Positions 8,296 through 17,200 of a DNA stretch of 64,000 nucleotides are shown here, one piece after another. This DNA comes from Flagellimonas marinaquae (lineage in GTDB: Bacteria > Bacteroidota > Bacteroidia > Flavobacteriales > Flavobacteriaceae). Location of the stretch: positions 1,279,501-1,343,500 of the forward strand of contig NZ_CP092415.1 of NCBI RefSeq assembly GCF_023716465.1, in the 5' to 3' direction. The position numbers and the translations under genes are program-made. Below the pieces are notes generated by a model that did not search any database, was not told the DNA's origin, and was given only the letters and a program-made list of their open reading frames with translations. Position 1 is the first letter of the stretch. Every line of letters starts with the position of its first letter.

Positions 8296-8942
8296 TTGCC
8301 CAAATCTTCCTTTACCTCGTTGGCCTCATCGTTTTTCGGAAAGGCTTTTTTGTTGAACACTATTAAAATACCTACTCCTGTACTTATCGCAGTATCCGCT
8401 ATATTAAAAACGGGTTCAAAAAAACGAAAACGTTGACCTCCCCAAGAAGGAACCCAACTAGGCCAGGTTGTATCCACTAAAGGAAAATAAAGCATATCCA
8501 CCACTTTACCATGAAACAGGCTCCCGTAGGGCTCATTTGTAAAAAGTGTGGCCACCTGCCCATTGCTGTGATCAAATATTATCCCGTAGAAAACCGAGTC
8601 TATTATATTACCTACAGCTCCGGCAAAAATCAAGGAAACTGCCAACACCAATGTTCTTGGCGATTGTTTTTTAATTATGTCCCAAAGCCAATATCCGATT
8701 CCCAAAACCGCAAAAATCCTGAAAATGGTCAACACCAATTTTCCGGTAGGCTCCGAAATTGGTAAAAGATCGCTCAATTTGGTTCCCCATGCAGCTCCTT
8801 CATTTTCTATAAATAGAATTTTGAACCAACTGAACACCTCATGTGATTCACCAAGCACAAAACTTGTTTTAATGAAGATTTTACTTATTTGATCCACGAG
8901 CAGAATCAAGAGAATGATGATAAGGGACTTTTTTAAACTCAT
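8292..8942 (-). CDS. lspA: Lipoprotein signal peptidase
   Basis: Type II signal peptidase that cleaves prolipoproteins in the inner membrane. Membrane segments include KKSLIIILLILLVDQISKIF near the N-terminus. Catalytic aspartates lie in GNIIDSVFYG and FNIADTAIS. About 216 residues, slightly longer than Proteobacterial LspA but usual in Bacteroidota, where an extra loop precedes the second Asp. I chose MSLKK (8942) over an ATG seven codons upstream (8963). It follows the DUF4097-like gene; ileS, a dksA-like gene and lspA are classical neighbours. This chromosome encodes many lipoproteins for it to process. Confidence 0.93.
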   Translation of the reverse strand: MSLKKSLIIILLILLVDQISKIFIKTSFVLGESHEVFSWFKILFIENEGAAWGTKLSDLLPISEPTGKLVLTIFRIFAVLGIGYWLWDIIKKQSPRTLVLAVSLIFAGAVGNIIDSVFYGIIFDHSNGQVATLFTNEPYGSLFHGKVVDMLYFPLVDTTWPSWVPSWGGQRFRFFEPVFNIADTAISTGVGILIVFNKKAFPKNDEANEVKEDLGN

Positions 8943-8974
8943 ACTTTTAATAAAGGATTGCAAAAATATGGATA

Positions 8975-9595
8975 TTATTTTGTTTTTGTAAGGAAGATGT
9001 CCCCTTCTATGGTCTTAAGAACAAATAGATTATGTCCAAAGGGTATGGACTCACCATTTACTTTCCCATAAGTGCTCTCCGCAACTATTTCGCCCTTTGG
9101 TGTTGCCAGCAATATATCGCCTTTTTGTGTAGTTACGGTGACGGACTCCGAAACATCCTGCAACGTACAACGACCATCGGACAAGGTTATATCCAAGTTT
9201 TCGTATTTGCCGCTGGAATACACATTGGTATTGGTTCCATAAACCGCAACATTCTTATACTCGGGCACGCGTACTTGCAAAGCAATGGAAACCACTTTAT
9301 GCGCACTAAGCTTATCATTCGGATCTACAAAAAGTGGCTGAAAATCGGCACCGATCATTACCGTGGTTCCGTTTTCTTTGATAGAGATCAATAAATCCTT
9401 GGCATATTCGCCCTCCATACTGGCGGAGACCTCTACCTCGTTGGAGGTTGTGGTCTGCAGATCAATTCTATAACAATACCGCGAATCGATCTGGATGGTT
9501 TCTGTTCTAGGGCCAATAAAAGCTTTTCTAACCAGTTTTTGCCCATGTACGTGCACGAGTGCAAAAAATACCGACAAAAACAACAACGCCCTCAT
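8975..9595 (-). CDS. Exported DUF4097-like beta-helix protein
   Basis: 206 residues with a signal peptide (MRALLFLSVFFALVHVHGQ). Repeating short strands such as ENLDITLSDGRCTLQDV and VTVTTQKGDILLATPKG resemble the GIN/DUF4097 putative adhesin fold. Its function is unknown. It sits between the dksA-like gene and lspA, with a terminator directly ahead of its ATG, so it and lspA probably use their own promoter or depend on read-through. Confidence 0.6.
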   Translation of the reverse strand: MRALLFLSVFFALVHVHGQKLVRKAFIGPRTETIQIDSRYCYRIDLQTTTSNEVEVSASMEGEYAKDLLISIKENGTTVMIGADFQPLFVDPNDKLSAHKVVSIALQVRVPEYKNVAVYGTNTNVYSSGKYENLDITLSDGRCTLQDVSESVTVTTQKGDILLATPKGEIVAESTYGKVNGESIPFGHNLFVLKTIEGDIFLTKTK

Positions 9596-9600
9596 AAAGA

Positions 9601-9622
9601 AAAAACGCCCTAAGGCGTTTTA
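9601..9622 (-). terminator. Intrinsic terminator directly before a start codon
   Basis: AAAACGCC (9603-9610), loop CTAA, GGCGTTTT (9615-9622), running into a T-rich tract on the minus strand. It starts within bases of the dksA-like stop codon and ends less than 10 bases before the ATG at 9595, leaving almost no leader for the next gene. Confidence 0.75.
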
Positions 9623-9623
9623 A

Positions 9624-10007
9624 TTATTTTTGCATGTTTTTCGCCTCAATACTCAATGTTGCATGGGGCACAAGCTTTAATCGCTCTTTATTGATAAGCT
9701 TTCCGGTAACTCGGCAAATTCCGTATGTTTTGTTCTCTATACGAAGTAAGGCGTTTTTAAGGTCGCGGATAAATTTTTCCTGACGTATGGCCAGTTGTGT
9801 ATTCGCCTCTTTGCTCATGGTCTCCGAACCTTCTTCGAAAGCCTTGAACGTTGGCGAGGTATCGTCCGTGCCATTGTTACCATCGTTCATGTAAGAGCTT
9901 TTTAACAGCTCCAAGTGGTTTTTGGCCTTTTCTATTTTTTCCTCGATCAAGGTTCTGAATTCTGCAAGGTCTTTGTCGGAGTATCTTACTTTAGAATCTT
10001 CTGCCAT
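9624..10007 (-). CDS. TraR/DksA-family regulator with degenerate zinc finger
   Basis: 127 residues. A long coiled-coil N-terminus (DLAEFRTLIEEKIEKAKNHL) is followed by the C-terminal YGICRVTGKLINKERLKLVP segment. DksA-type proteins bind RNA polymerase through its secondary channel and modulate transcription, often with ppGpp. The usual C4 zinc finger is reduced to one Cys in CRVTG; positions normally Cys in the second half read HATLSIEAKN. Such loss is, to my knowledge, common in Bacteroidota. It lies 4 bases after ileS, almost certainly cotranscribed, and is followed by its own terminator. Confidence 0.88.
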   Translation of the reverse strand: MAEDSKVRYSDKDLAEFRTLIEEKIEKAKNHLELLKSSYMNDGNNGTDDTSPTFKAFEEGSETMSKEANTQLAIRQEKFIRDLKNALLRIENKTYGICRVTGKLINKERLKLVPHATLSIEAKNMQK

Positions 10008-10011
10008 TTTC

Positions 10012-13000
10012 TTAATGTTTTTGAATAAACAATTTTGTGTTCACTTCATCAAAGGTGATCGCTACACCTTCTTCAAGTTTCTCTTCAAAGTTGAGCTCGG
10101 CGGTCAGTGTTTCCGTTTTGATGTATTCTTCGTTACTGGAAACTGCATTTTCCACCAGGCCGTCCTTCAATATTTTAATATCAATTTTATCGGTTACCTC
10201 GAATCCGGACTCCTTGCGCAAGTTCTGGATTCGGTTAACAAGTTCCCTTGCAATGCCCTCTTTTCTTAAGGTATCGTCTATCGTTACATCCAGGGCTACG
10301 GTCAAAGGACCTGAGCTGGCTACCAACCAACCTTCGATATCTTGGGAACTGATCTCTACATCGGTTAACTGTAAATTAACGGTTTTATTTTCCAATAGCA
10401 GCAATATTTCTCCTTCGCGTTCAAATTTTTGAATATCCTCTTGACCCAATTTTGATACTTCTGCTGCAATGGCCTTCATGTCCTTGCCGAATTTTGGACC
10501 CAACACCTTAAAGTTCGGCTTAATTTGTTTTACCAATACCCCTGAGGCATCATCCAGCATTTCGATCTCCTTTACATTTACTTCGGATTTTACCAAATTC
10601 GAAACTGCTTCGATATCGCTTCGTTGTTCATCATCCAAAACCGGTATCATTATTTTTTGAAGCGGCTGACGTACTTTTATTTTTTCTTTTTGACGGATTG
10701 AGAGCACCAAAGAAGATATCTTCTGTGCCAATTGCATTTTACGTTCCAAATCCTTGTTTACCATATTGGCATCAAAAACCGGAAAATCCGCCAAATGCAC
10801 ACTTTCAAAACCTTCTTTTTGCGTAGTGGCATCCAAATCCCGGTACAATTGATCCATAAAGAACGGGGCAATCGGTGCGGATAATTTAGCCACGGTGGAC
10901 AAACAAGTGTACAGTGTTTGATAGGCCGAAATCTTATCTTTTTGATAATCACCTTTCCAGAAACGTCTCCTGCTCAACCGCACATACCAGTTACTCAAAT
11001 TTTCCTGTACATAATCCGAGATCATCCTAGCTGCACGGGTAGCTTCGTAGTCTTCGTAAGCCTCGTCCACATTTTTGATCAAGGTATGGAGTTCGGATAA
11101 GATCCATTGGTCGATTTCAGGTCTTTCAGTCAATGGAATATCGGTCTCGGAATAATCAAACTCGTCTATATTGGCATAAAGTGCCATAAAGGAATAGGTG
11201 TTGTAGAGTGTTCCGAAGAACTTTCGTTTTACCTCAACTACGCCTTCAATATCAAATTTTAGGTTATCCCAAGGGTTTGCATTGGAAATCATGTACCAAC
11301 GGGTAGCATCTGGGCCGTGTTCTGGCAATACCTCGAACGGATCTACGGCATTTCCTAACCTTTTGGACATTTTTTTGCCTTCCTTGTCAAGTACAAGTCC
11401 GTTGGAAACCACATTTTTATAGGCTATGCTATCAAAAACCATGGTAGCAATGGCATGCAATGTATAGAACCATCCTCGCGTTTGGTCCACACCTTCGGCT
11501 ATAAAGTTGGCCGGAAATGCAACACCATCATCTATTAGTTCTTTGTTTTCGAAAGGATAATGCCATTGCGCATAGGGCATGGAGCCACTATCGAACCAAA
11601 CATCGATCAAATCCGATTCGCGTTTCATGGGTTGCCCAGATGGTGATACCAAAGTAATACCATCCACAATGTTTTTGTGCAGATCGATCTTGTCATAGTT
11701 TTCCTCGGTCATGTCGCCCACTACAAAATCTTCGAAAACGTCTTTGTCCATCACTCCAGCTTCAACAGCCTTGGCCATTTCCGATTTAAGCTCTTCCACG
11801 GAACCAATGATAATTTCTTCCTTCCCATCTTCGGTCCGCCAAATAGGCAAAGGTATTCCCCAATACCTTGATCGGGACAGGTTCCAATCGTTTGCATTGG
11901 CCAACCAGTTCCCAAAACGGCCTTCTCCTGTAGATTTTGGCTTCCAATTTATGGATTGGTTCAGGTCGAACATACGTTCCTTTACATCGGTAACTTTGAT
12001 GAACCAAGAGTTTAATGGATAATACAAGATAGGCTTATCCGTTCGCCAGCAATTTGGGTAACTGTGTACATATTTCTCGACCTTAAATGCCTTGTTCTCT
12101 ATTTTAAGTTTGATGGCAATCTCGACATCGACCGATTTTTCGGGTGCTTCACCCTCATCGTAATATTCGTTCTTTACATACTTGCCGCCAAATTCTTTGA
12201 GTTCGGGTCTAAACTTCCCCTGTAGGTCTACCAAAGGCACCGGGTTATCATTCTCATCCAAAACCAGCATGGGAGGTATCTCCGGAGTGGCTTGCTTGGC
12301 CACCAGGGCATCGTCCGCACCAAAGGTGGGCGCCGTATGTACAATTCCGGTACCATCTTCGGTGGTTACAAAATCACCAGCAATTACTCGGAAGGCATTC
12401 TCGGGATCTTGGTAAGGCTGCACATAATCGATTAATTGCTCGTACTGTATGCCTACCAAATCTTTACCTACAAATGATCCTCCTATCAAAAATGGAATCT
12501 TTTTGTCTCCTTCGCCGAAAGATTTTAATTCCTCCTCGGTTTCTACTTTAAAAAACTTTCCTGAAAAATTGTAGTCCACCAGGTTTTTGGCCACCACAAC
12601 ATTAATAGGCTCGAATGTGTATTGATTGTAAGATTTAACCAATGCATACTCAATCTTTGGACCTACGGTCAGAGCCGTGTTCGATGGGAGCGTCCAAGGC
12701 GTGGTCGTCCATGCCAAAAAGTGAATATCTCCCTCGACCTTTTTTAAAAAAGCGGGAAGTGAATCTTGTTTTGCTTTAAATTGGGCCGTGACCGTGGTAT
12801 CGGTCACATCTTGATAGGTTCCCGGCTGGTTAAGCTCATGGGAGCTTAAACCTGTGCCCGCCTTTGGCGAATAGGGTTGTATGGTATAGCCTTTATATAT
12901 AAGGCCTTTATCGTAAATCTGTTTAAGCAGCCACCAAACAGATTCCATGTATTTGGGCTTGTAGGTTATGTACGGGTCGTCCATATCTACCCAATAGCCC

Positions 13001-13413
13001 ACTTTTTCGGTCATTTCGTTCCAAACATCCGTATATCGCATCACTGCTTTTTTACAGGCTGCGTTGTACTCCTCGACCGATATTTTTTTCCCTATATCCT
13101 CTTTGGTAATACCCAGTTCTTTTTCCACACCAATTTCCACGGGCAGACCATGGGTGTCCCATCCGGCCTTTCTTTTCACCTGAAAACCTTTCATGGTCTT
13201 GTACCTTGGGAATATGTCCTTGATGGTACGCGCCATTACATGGTGGATTCCCGGCATTCCGTTTGCAGAGGGCGGTCCTTCAAAAAACACATAGCTCTCC
13301 TTGCCTTCCCTGGTGGAAACGCTCTTTTCAAAAATCTGTTGGTCTTTCCAAAAGCTTAGAATTTCTTCAGATACTTTCGGTAAATCCAGCCCTTTATATT
13401 CCGCAAACTTCAT
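10012..13413 (-). CDS. ileS: Isoleucyl-tRNA synthetase (long, eukaryote-like IleS2 type)
   Basis: 1133 residues, a class I aminoacyl-tRNA synthetase charging tRNA-Ile. The HIGH signature appears as SANGMPGIHHVMARTIKD (about 49-66), and the KMSKS loop as EGKKMSKRLGN in mid-protein. CP1 editing-domain motifs (FLAWTTTPWTLPSNTALTVG) and a C-terminal DUF5915-like tRNA-binding region are present. Length and the GxPGIHH form indicate the eukaryote-like IleS2 clade, members of which are often less sensitive to mupirocin. First gene of the ileS-dksA-like unit. Confidence 0.97.
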   Translation of the reverse strand: MKFAEYKGLDLPKVSEEILSFWKDQQIFEKSVSTREGKESYVFFEGPPSANGMPGIHHVMARTIKDIFPRYKTMKGFQVKRKAGWDTHGLPVEIGVEKELGITKEDIGKKISVEEYNAACKKAVMRYTDVWNEMTEKVGYWVDMDDPYITYKPKYMESVWWLLKQIYDKGLIYKGYTIQPYSPKAGTGLSSHELNQPGTYQDVTDTTVTAQFKAKQDSLPAFLKKVEGDIHFLAWTTTPWTLPSNTALTVGPKIEYALVKSYNQYTFEPINVVVAKNLVDYNFSGKFFKVETEEELKSFGEGDKKIPFLIGGSFVGKDLVGIQYEQLIDYVQPYQDPENAFRVIAGDFVTTEDGTGIVHTAPTFGADDALVAKQATPEIPPMLVLDENDNPVPLVDLQGKFRPELKEFGGKYVKNEYYDEGEAPEKSVDVEIAIKLKIENKAFKVEKYVHSYPNCWRTDKPILYYPLNSWFIKVTDVKERMFDLNQSINWKPKSTGEGRFGNWLANANDWNLSRSRYWGIPLPIWRTEDGKEEIIIGSVEELKSEMAKAVEAGVMDKDVFEDFVVGDMTEENYDKIDLHKNIVDGITLVSPSGQPMKRESDLIDVWFDSGSMPYAQWHYPFENKELIDDGVAFPANFIAEGVDQTRGWFYTLHAIATMVFDSIAYKNVVSNGLVLDKEGKKMSKRLGNAVDPFEVLPEHGPDATRWYMISNANPWDNLKFDIEGVVEVKRKFFGTLYNTYSFMALYANIDEFDYSETDIPLTERPEIDQWILSELHTLIKNVDEAYEDYEATRAARMISDYVQENLSNWYVRLSRRRFWKGDYQKDKISAYQTLYTCLSTVAKLSAPIAPFFMDQLYRDLDATTQKEGFESVHLADFPVFDANMVNKDLERKMQLAQKISSLVLSIRQKEKIKVRQPLQKIMIPVLDDEQRSDIEAVSNLVKSEVNVKEIEMLDDASGVLVKQIKPNFKVLGPKFGKDMKAIAAEVSKLGQEDIQKFEREGEILLLLENKTVNLQLTDVEISSQDIEGWLVASSGPLTVALDVTIDDTLRKEGIARELVNRIQNLRKESGFEVTDKIDIKILKDGLVENAVSSNEEYIKTETLTAELNFEEKLEEGVAITFDEVNTKLFIQKH

Positions 13414-13444
13414 ATACTTCTTCTTCTAGTAGAATTCAAGTTTG

Positions 13445-13452
13445 CAAAATTA
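13445..13452 (-). promoter_or_regulatory. Possible -7 box (TAATTTTG) for ileS
   Basis: Perfect TAnnTTTG on the minus strand, 32 bases before the ileS ATG. A TTG lies about 25 bases further upstream, somewhat too far for an ideal -33. The same CATAATTTTGC context occurs before gdhA. Confidence 0.4.
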
Positions 13453-13594
13453 TGAATTTAGATGGAATTACGCCTTGCAATTTAATATTAGAATGCACAT
13501 AATCCCCTTACCCTAAATATGATATGCCAACAGGCTTCTTTTTCCATTAAATTTTCTATCTTAAAACCTTAATTAACACTTAACCATTTTAATT

Positions 13595-13909
13595 ATGAAA
13601 AAAGTAGTATTGACTGCGATGGTGTTGACTTTATCCTTAACAACATTAACATCGTGCAGAGAAACAAAGGACAAAGCCAAAGAGGCGACCGAAGAAGCTG
13701 CAGAAACATTGGAAGACGCAGGCGATGACCTAAAAAAGGCCGCCGATGATGCAGCCGACGCCATGAAAGATGCTGGAGAAGAAGCCAAAGAAATGGGCGA
13801 AAAAGCAATGGACAGTCTCAAAAAAGCAGGTGAAGAAACCATGGATGCCGCAAAAAAGGCCGGTGATGAAATGAAAGAAGCCGCCAAAAAAGCGATAGAC
13901 AGCATTTAG
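13595..13909 (+). CDS. Small helical lipoprotein with 11-residue-type repeats
   Basis: 104 residues. Signal peptide and lipobox MKKVVLTAMVLTLSLTTLTSC put a lipidated Cys at 21. The rest is almost purely Ala/Lys/Glu/Asp/Met helix with repeated units such as EAAETLEDAGDDLKKAADDA and KKAGDEMKEAAKKA. The pattern resembles apolipoprotein or LEA-like amphipathic helices and YtxH/Lpp-type envelope proteins. Probably membrane-anchored in the periplasm; function unknown. It is monocistronic with its own terminator. The long antisense frame here is a composition artefact. Confidence 0.75.
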   Translation: MKKVVLTAMVLTLSLTTLTSCRETKDKAKEATEEAAETLEDAGDDLKKAADDAADAMKDAGEEAKEMGEKAMDSLKKAGEETMDAAKKAGDEMKEAAKKAIDSI

Positions 13910-13941
13910 CAACGTTGCGGATAAAAGACAAAAAGCTGTAT

Positions 13942-13970
13942 GGCTCGGGAATTCCCGGGCCTTATTTTTT
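13942..13970 (+). terminator. Intrinsic terminator
   Basis: GGCTCGGG, loop AATT, CCCGGGCC (13942-13961, one mismatch), then TTATTTTTT. Serves the small helical lipoprotein gene and may also stop the convergent TonB receptor transcript. Confidence 0.75.
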
Positions 13971-16389
13971 AAAACACATACCCTATCCCCAACACCAAAT
14001 TGGTTCCAGGGGCCGCAATTCCCGAAGAATACATTCGGTAACGTTGATTGGTCATGTTTTCCAAACTCATGGTGGCCTTTAGTGCATTGGTGATTTGATA
14101 TTGCGACCTAAAGTTCAAGGTGTACCAAGAGGGGGAATACGGATTGCCATTGGCGTCGCTGGCATACATATACGTTTTGCTTTGTTCCGACAATGCCAAA
14201 TCATCACTACTTACCTCCCCATTATAGTTTAGAAATATGTCCGCTTTTAATTTTTGGTTTTGCCATATTAAGTGCACATCCCCGAAAGTTGGAGCGGCAT
14301 GTCGCGATGGACTATCGGTTCCATCGTCATCTTCTTCGATTCCTTCGGTCAATGTTAAATTGGAATTCAACGATAGGTTTTCATTAAAAAAAGCTTCCAC
14401 CCCAAATTCAAATCCATACACATAGGCCTTAGCGGCATTCTGGATAGCCTGAACATTGCTGGGTTCACCATTGTACTCTATTTCCGTCTCGCCATTGAAC
14501 GTAAAATTCCTTCTTACCAATGCATCGACCAGATAGGTGTAATACGCTGCTCCTTTTAGTACTAGAACGTCGTTGAAGTTTTTCCTTAATCCCAATTCGC
14601 CATTATAGGCATACTCCGGTTCCAGATCTGGATTGGGAACCACTACGGAACCAGGTTCAGAATCAAATATCTTCCCGATATCGTCGATATTGGGCGCGCG
14701 AAATCCTGTTGACCCGTTTAAAGTTACTTGCCAATCGGACCTAGGAAACCAACTAAGTCCCAAACTTCCCGTTAGTGCCCCTGTTACAATATCGGCTTCA
14801 TCAAAAGGAAAGGAATAGTGGGTGTTGCTAAAAGAAGCATCTACCCATACCTGACTATATCGCACTCCGGACAATAAAGTAAAGTTCGGTTTTAGCTGGT
14901 ACTCTCCGTTTACATAACCAGCCAGGGTCTGCCAAGTTGAACCATCGGGATACCTGGATGCTGTTTCTTCCGTAGCCTCTGTTTCAATATTACGCATACT
15001 GCCATTGGAATGTACTTTGTTGAAAACATATTCGGCCCCATAGTACAAGTGAAGATCTCCTATTTTTTTGTTTTCAAAATCTAAATTTACTGAGACTGCA
15101 TCCACCTTTTCTTCGGTTGAATAGAGTTCCAGACCTTGAAAATCCCTGTCGTGCCTACTTTCTTCAAAAAATTGATAGGCCGTGGTGAGTTTTATTCCAT
15201 CGTAGAATTTATTTTTTCCTTTTTGGGTTATTTGGAAATTTCCCATAAACCATTTTTGTGGACCATAGTACCATTCCGCAGAACGAAGCCCAGTGCCATC
15301 ACGGCCAGGTCTTATCAATCTATCATATCGGGGGAAATTGGAAGTTTCCGAATAATACAGTCCCAGATCATAGTTCCAAGTACTGTTGGGTCTGTAAGTA
15401 AATTTTTGAAGGAAGTTGATCTGATCGTAGCCGGAACCTACCTGTTTTTTGGGATCATTGTTGGTAATTAATACATCTTCTCCGTTCTCACGAACCACAT
15501 AATTGTTCCGTAAATAGGATTCTGGGCCGTGTTCACCCATCTTTAGATCATCAAAATGATTAAAGGTAAAACTGGTATAGGATGCCCAATCTTGCTTTCC
15601 GATATTAATATCCACATGCGCCGTGTTTTCATTATTTGCCGATGCAAATCGATAATCCAGTTTACCGGAAAAAACCAAGCTGTCCGCAAAGGAAAAACGT
15701 GGTTTTTGTGTGTAAAAGTTCATTACGCCGCCAATAGCATCGCTTCCATATATAACGGAACCAGGACCAAAGGTCACCTCTGTCTTTTTTATGGAGAACG
15801 GGTCTATGGAAATTACATTCTGAAGGTTTCCTCCTCGAAATATGGCGTTGTTCATACGTACACCGTCTACCGACAATAAAATACGGTTGGTCGCAAAACC
15901 CCTGATCATTGGGCTACCCCCTCCCAATTGGCTTTTTTGCACAAATACTTTGCCGCTGTTCTGCAATAGATCGGCGGAGGTCTGCGGATTGGCAAAAGCA
16001 ATGTTTCGTGCATCAATAGTTTCTATTTTCTGGGGTATGTGCTTTTTTTGTTGTTCCCATTTGGACACGGACATAACAACTTCTTCCAATTCTTCTGTTT
16101 TTAAGTGTAGGTACACCCTATTGCCCCGACGATAGATCTGTGCCTTTGTTGTGGTATAAGGCTCGTAACTAATATGTTTAAAGGTTATTTTTTCGTTACG
16201 GGCAAAAGCATCCAGGTCACTTTTTCCGTTCACATTGGTTATAGTGCTCTTGGATTGATCTTTGTTAAATATGGCGATATTGTCTATGGGCACACCAGTA
16301 TCGGCATCTAAAACGGTTACCTCTTGGGCATAAGTGATAAGCGCAAAAAACGAAAGGAATAGGGTTAAGGTTGATTTTAGGTTTTGCAT
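13969..16389 (-). CDS. TonB-dependent outer-membrane receptor (heme/hemoglobin-receptor-like)
   Basis: 806 residues from MQNLKSTLTLFLSFFALITY at 16389; a longer in-frame start at 16443 lies inside recO and is less likely. A signal peptide is followed by a CarboxypepD_reg-like domain (VTVLDADTGVPIDNIAIFNK), then a plug with RGFATNRILLSVDGVRM and GSVIYGSDAIGGVMNFYTQK, then a beta-barrel ending NLVLGIGYVF. Such receptors import iron complexes, vitamins or other substrates using TonB energy. The plug resembles the hemoglobin/heme group, but the substrate is inferred only. ATG is 1 base after the recO stop, so they are cotranscribed or translationally coupled. Confidence 0.88.
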   Translation of the reverse strand: MQNLKSTLTLFLSFFALITYAQEVTVLDADTGVPIDNIAIFNKDQSKSTITNVNGKSDLDAFARNEKITFKHISYEPYTTTKAQIYRRGNRVYLHLKTEELEEVVMSVSKWEQQKKHIPQKIETIDARNIAFANPQTSADLLQNSGKVFVQKSQLGGGSPMIRGFATNRILLSVDGVRMNNAIFRGGNLQNVISIDPFSIKKTEVTFGPGSVIYGSDAIGGVMNFYTQKPRFSFADSLVFSGKLDYRFASANNENTAHVDINIGKQDWASYTSFTFNHFDDLKMGEHGPESYLRNNYVVRENGEDVLITNNDPKKQVGSGYDQINFLQKFTYRPNSTWNYDLGLYYSETSNFPRYDRLIRPGRDGTGLRSAEWYYGPQKWFMGNFQITQKGKNKFYDGIKLTTAYQFFEESRHDRDFQGLELYSTEEKVDAVSVNLDFENKKIGDLHLYYGAEYVFNKVHSNGSMRNIETEATEETASRYPDGSTWQTLAGYVNGEYQLKPNFTLLSGVRYSQVWVDASFSNTHYSFPFDEADIVTGALTGSLGLSWFPRSDWQVTLNGSTGFRAPNIDDIGKIFDSEPGSVVVPNPDLEPEYAYNGELGLRKNFNDVLVLKGAAYYTYLVDALVRRNFTFNGETEIEYNGEPSNVQAIQNAAKAYVYGFEFGVEAFFNENLSLNSNLTLTEGIEEDDDGTDSPSRHAAPTFGDVHLIWQNQKLKADIFLNYNGEVSSDDLALSEQSKTYMYASDANGNPYSPSWYTLNFRSQYQITNALKATMSLENMTNQRYRMYSSGIAAPGTNLVLGIGYVF

Positions 16390-16390
16390 T

Positions 16391-17110
16391 TTACGTAAAT
16401 ACGGCATTAAGTACTGCGAGCGACTTTGGCTCCCGAAATCCATCTACATGCAATTTGTAATATTGGACAACGGTTTTTAAAAGTTCTCGTCGATTGGATT
16501 TAGTTAGTTGTATTGTGGACAATGCCTCAAAATCCATGCCTAAAAACTTCTTGAAATTATCCAGGTTTTCGCTCTGTATCAAAGGGTTGAGCGACGGTGT
16601 TTTAGTGAAGCTACCTTCCAAAAGATCAAAAAACGGCAAATTATTGTAGGAAGTGTCGGGGTAAAAGCCCAAATATTTGGTAAGATTGAGCAAGAACATA
16701 ATATGAAAATTAGGTGATAACGCATGCATATCCATCCAATGAAAAGCGTATTCCAAATAATTGAAGAGACTTTCATCCTGCTCTTGTTCCTGAATGCTAT
16801 TGCCCAACATCTCCGCCAAAAAAAGCACAACACTATTCTTAACGATATTCGTATGCATGGTTTGATAAGGCACAGCTACCTTAACCTCCCGTAAACTTTC
16901 CAAATTTCCTTTGTTCTTGTGATTGGCAACAACCTCCAACTGCATTAATGGAAGAAAATAGGCGGGCTTGATTTTTGCCCTTTTGGAAGTCAGAACCCCT
17001 TTCAGCAAATACGATTTTACCCCATCGGATCGGGTAAAGGCCTTAACGATAAGGCTCGTGTCCCCGTATTTAAGGGAAGAAAGTACAATGGCTCTGGTCG
17101 TAATTTGCAT
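16391..17110 (-). CDS. recO: DNA repair protein RecO
   Basis: 239 residues. N-terminal OB fold (MQITTRAIVLSSLKYGDTSLIVKAFTR) and helical middle domain match RecO, which helps load RecA onto SSB-coated single-stranded DNA in the RecFOR pathway. The zinc-binding cysteines of some RecO proteins are absent, as is common in Bacteroidota. Upstream of the TonB receptor gene with a 1-base gap. Confidence 0.9.
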   Translation of the reverse strand: MQITTRAIVLSSLKYGDTSLIVKAFTRSDGVKSYLLKGVLTSKRAKIKPAYFLPLMQLEVVANHKNKGNLESLREVKVAVPYQTMHTNIVKNSVVLFLAEMLGNSIQEQEQDESLFNYLEYAFHWMDMHALSPNFHIMFLLNLTKYLGFYPDTSYNNLPFFDLLEGSFTKTPSLNPLIQSENLDNFKKFLGMDFEALSTIQLTKSNRRELLKTVVQYYKLHVDGFREPKSLAVLNAVFT

Positions 17111-17117
17111 ATGCCAA

Positions 17118-17169
17118 TAAAAAAGCAGTTACCGGAGGTGTAAATGTAACCACTAGTTCCGGTAACTGC
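17118..17169 (-). terminator. Intrinsic terminator after gdhA
   Basis: GCAGTTACCGGA (17125-17136) pairs perfectly with TCCGGTAACTGC (17158-17169); on the minus strand six Ts follow. The 21-base loop holds a weaker inner hairpin (GGTGTA/ TAACC). Confidence 0.8.
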
Positions 17170-17200
17170 CAATCAAAAATTACTGTTGATGCTGGGCGCC

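Noticed and set aside
10037..10432. Ser-rich plus-strand frame antisense to ileS
   Set aside because: Shadow of the ileS coding strand; composition is typical of reverse-read Glu/Asp codons.
13573..13905. 110-codon antisense frame over the small helical lipoprotein
   Set aside because: Ala/Ser/Phe-rich mirror of the repetitive Lys/Glu/Ala coding sequence; no independent signals.
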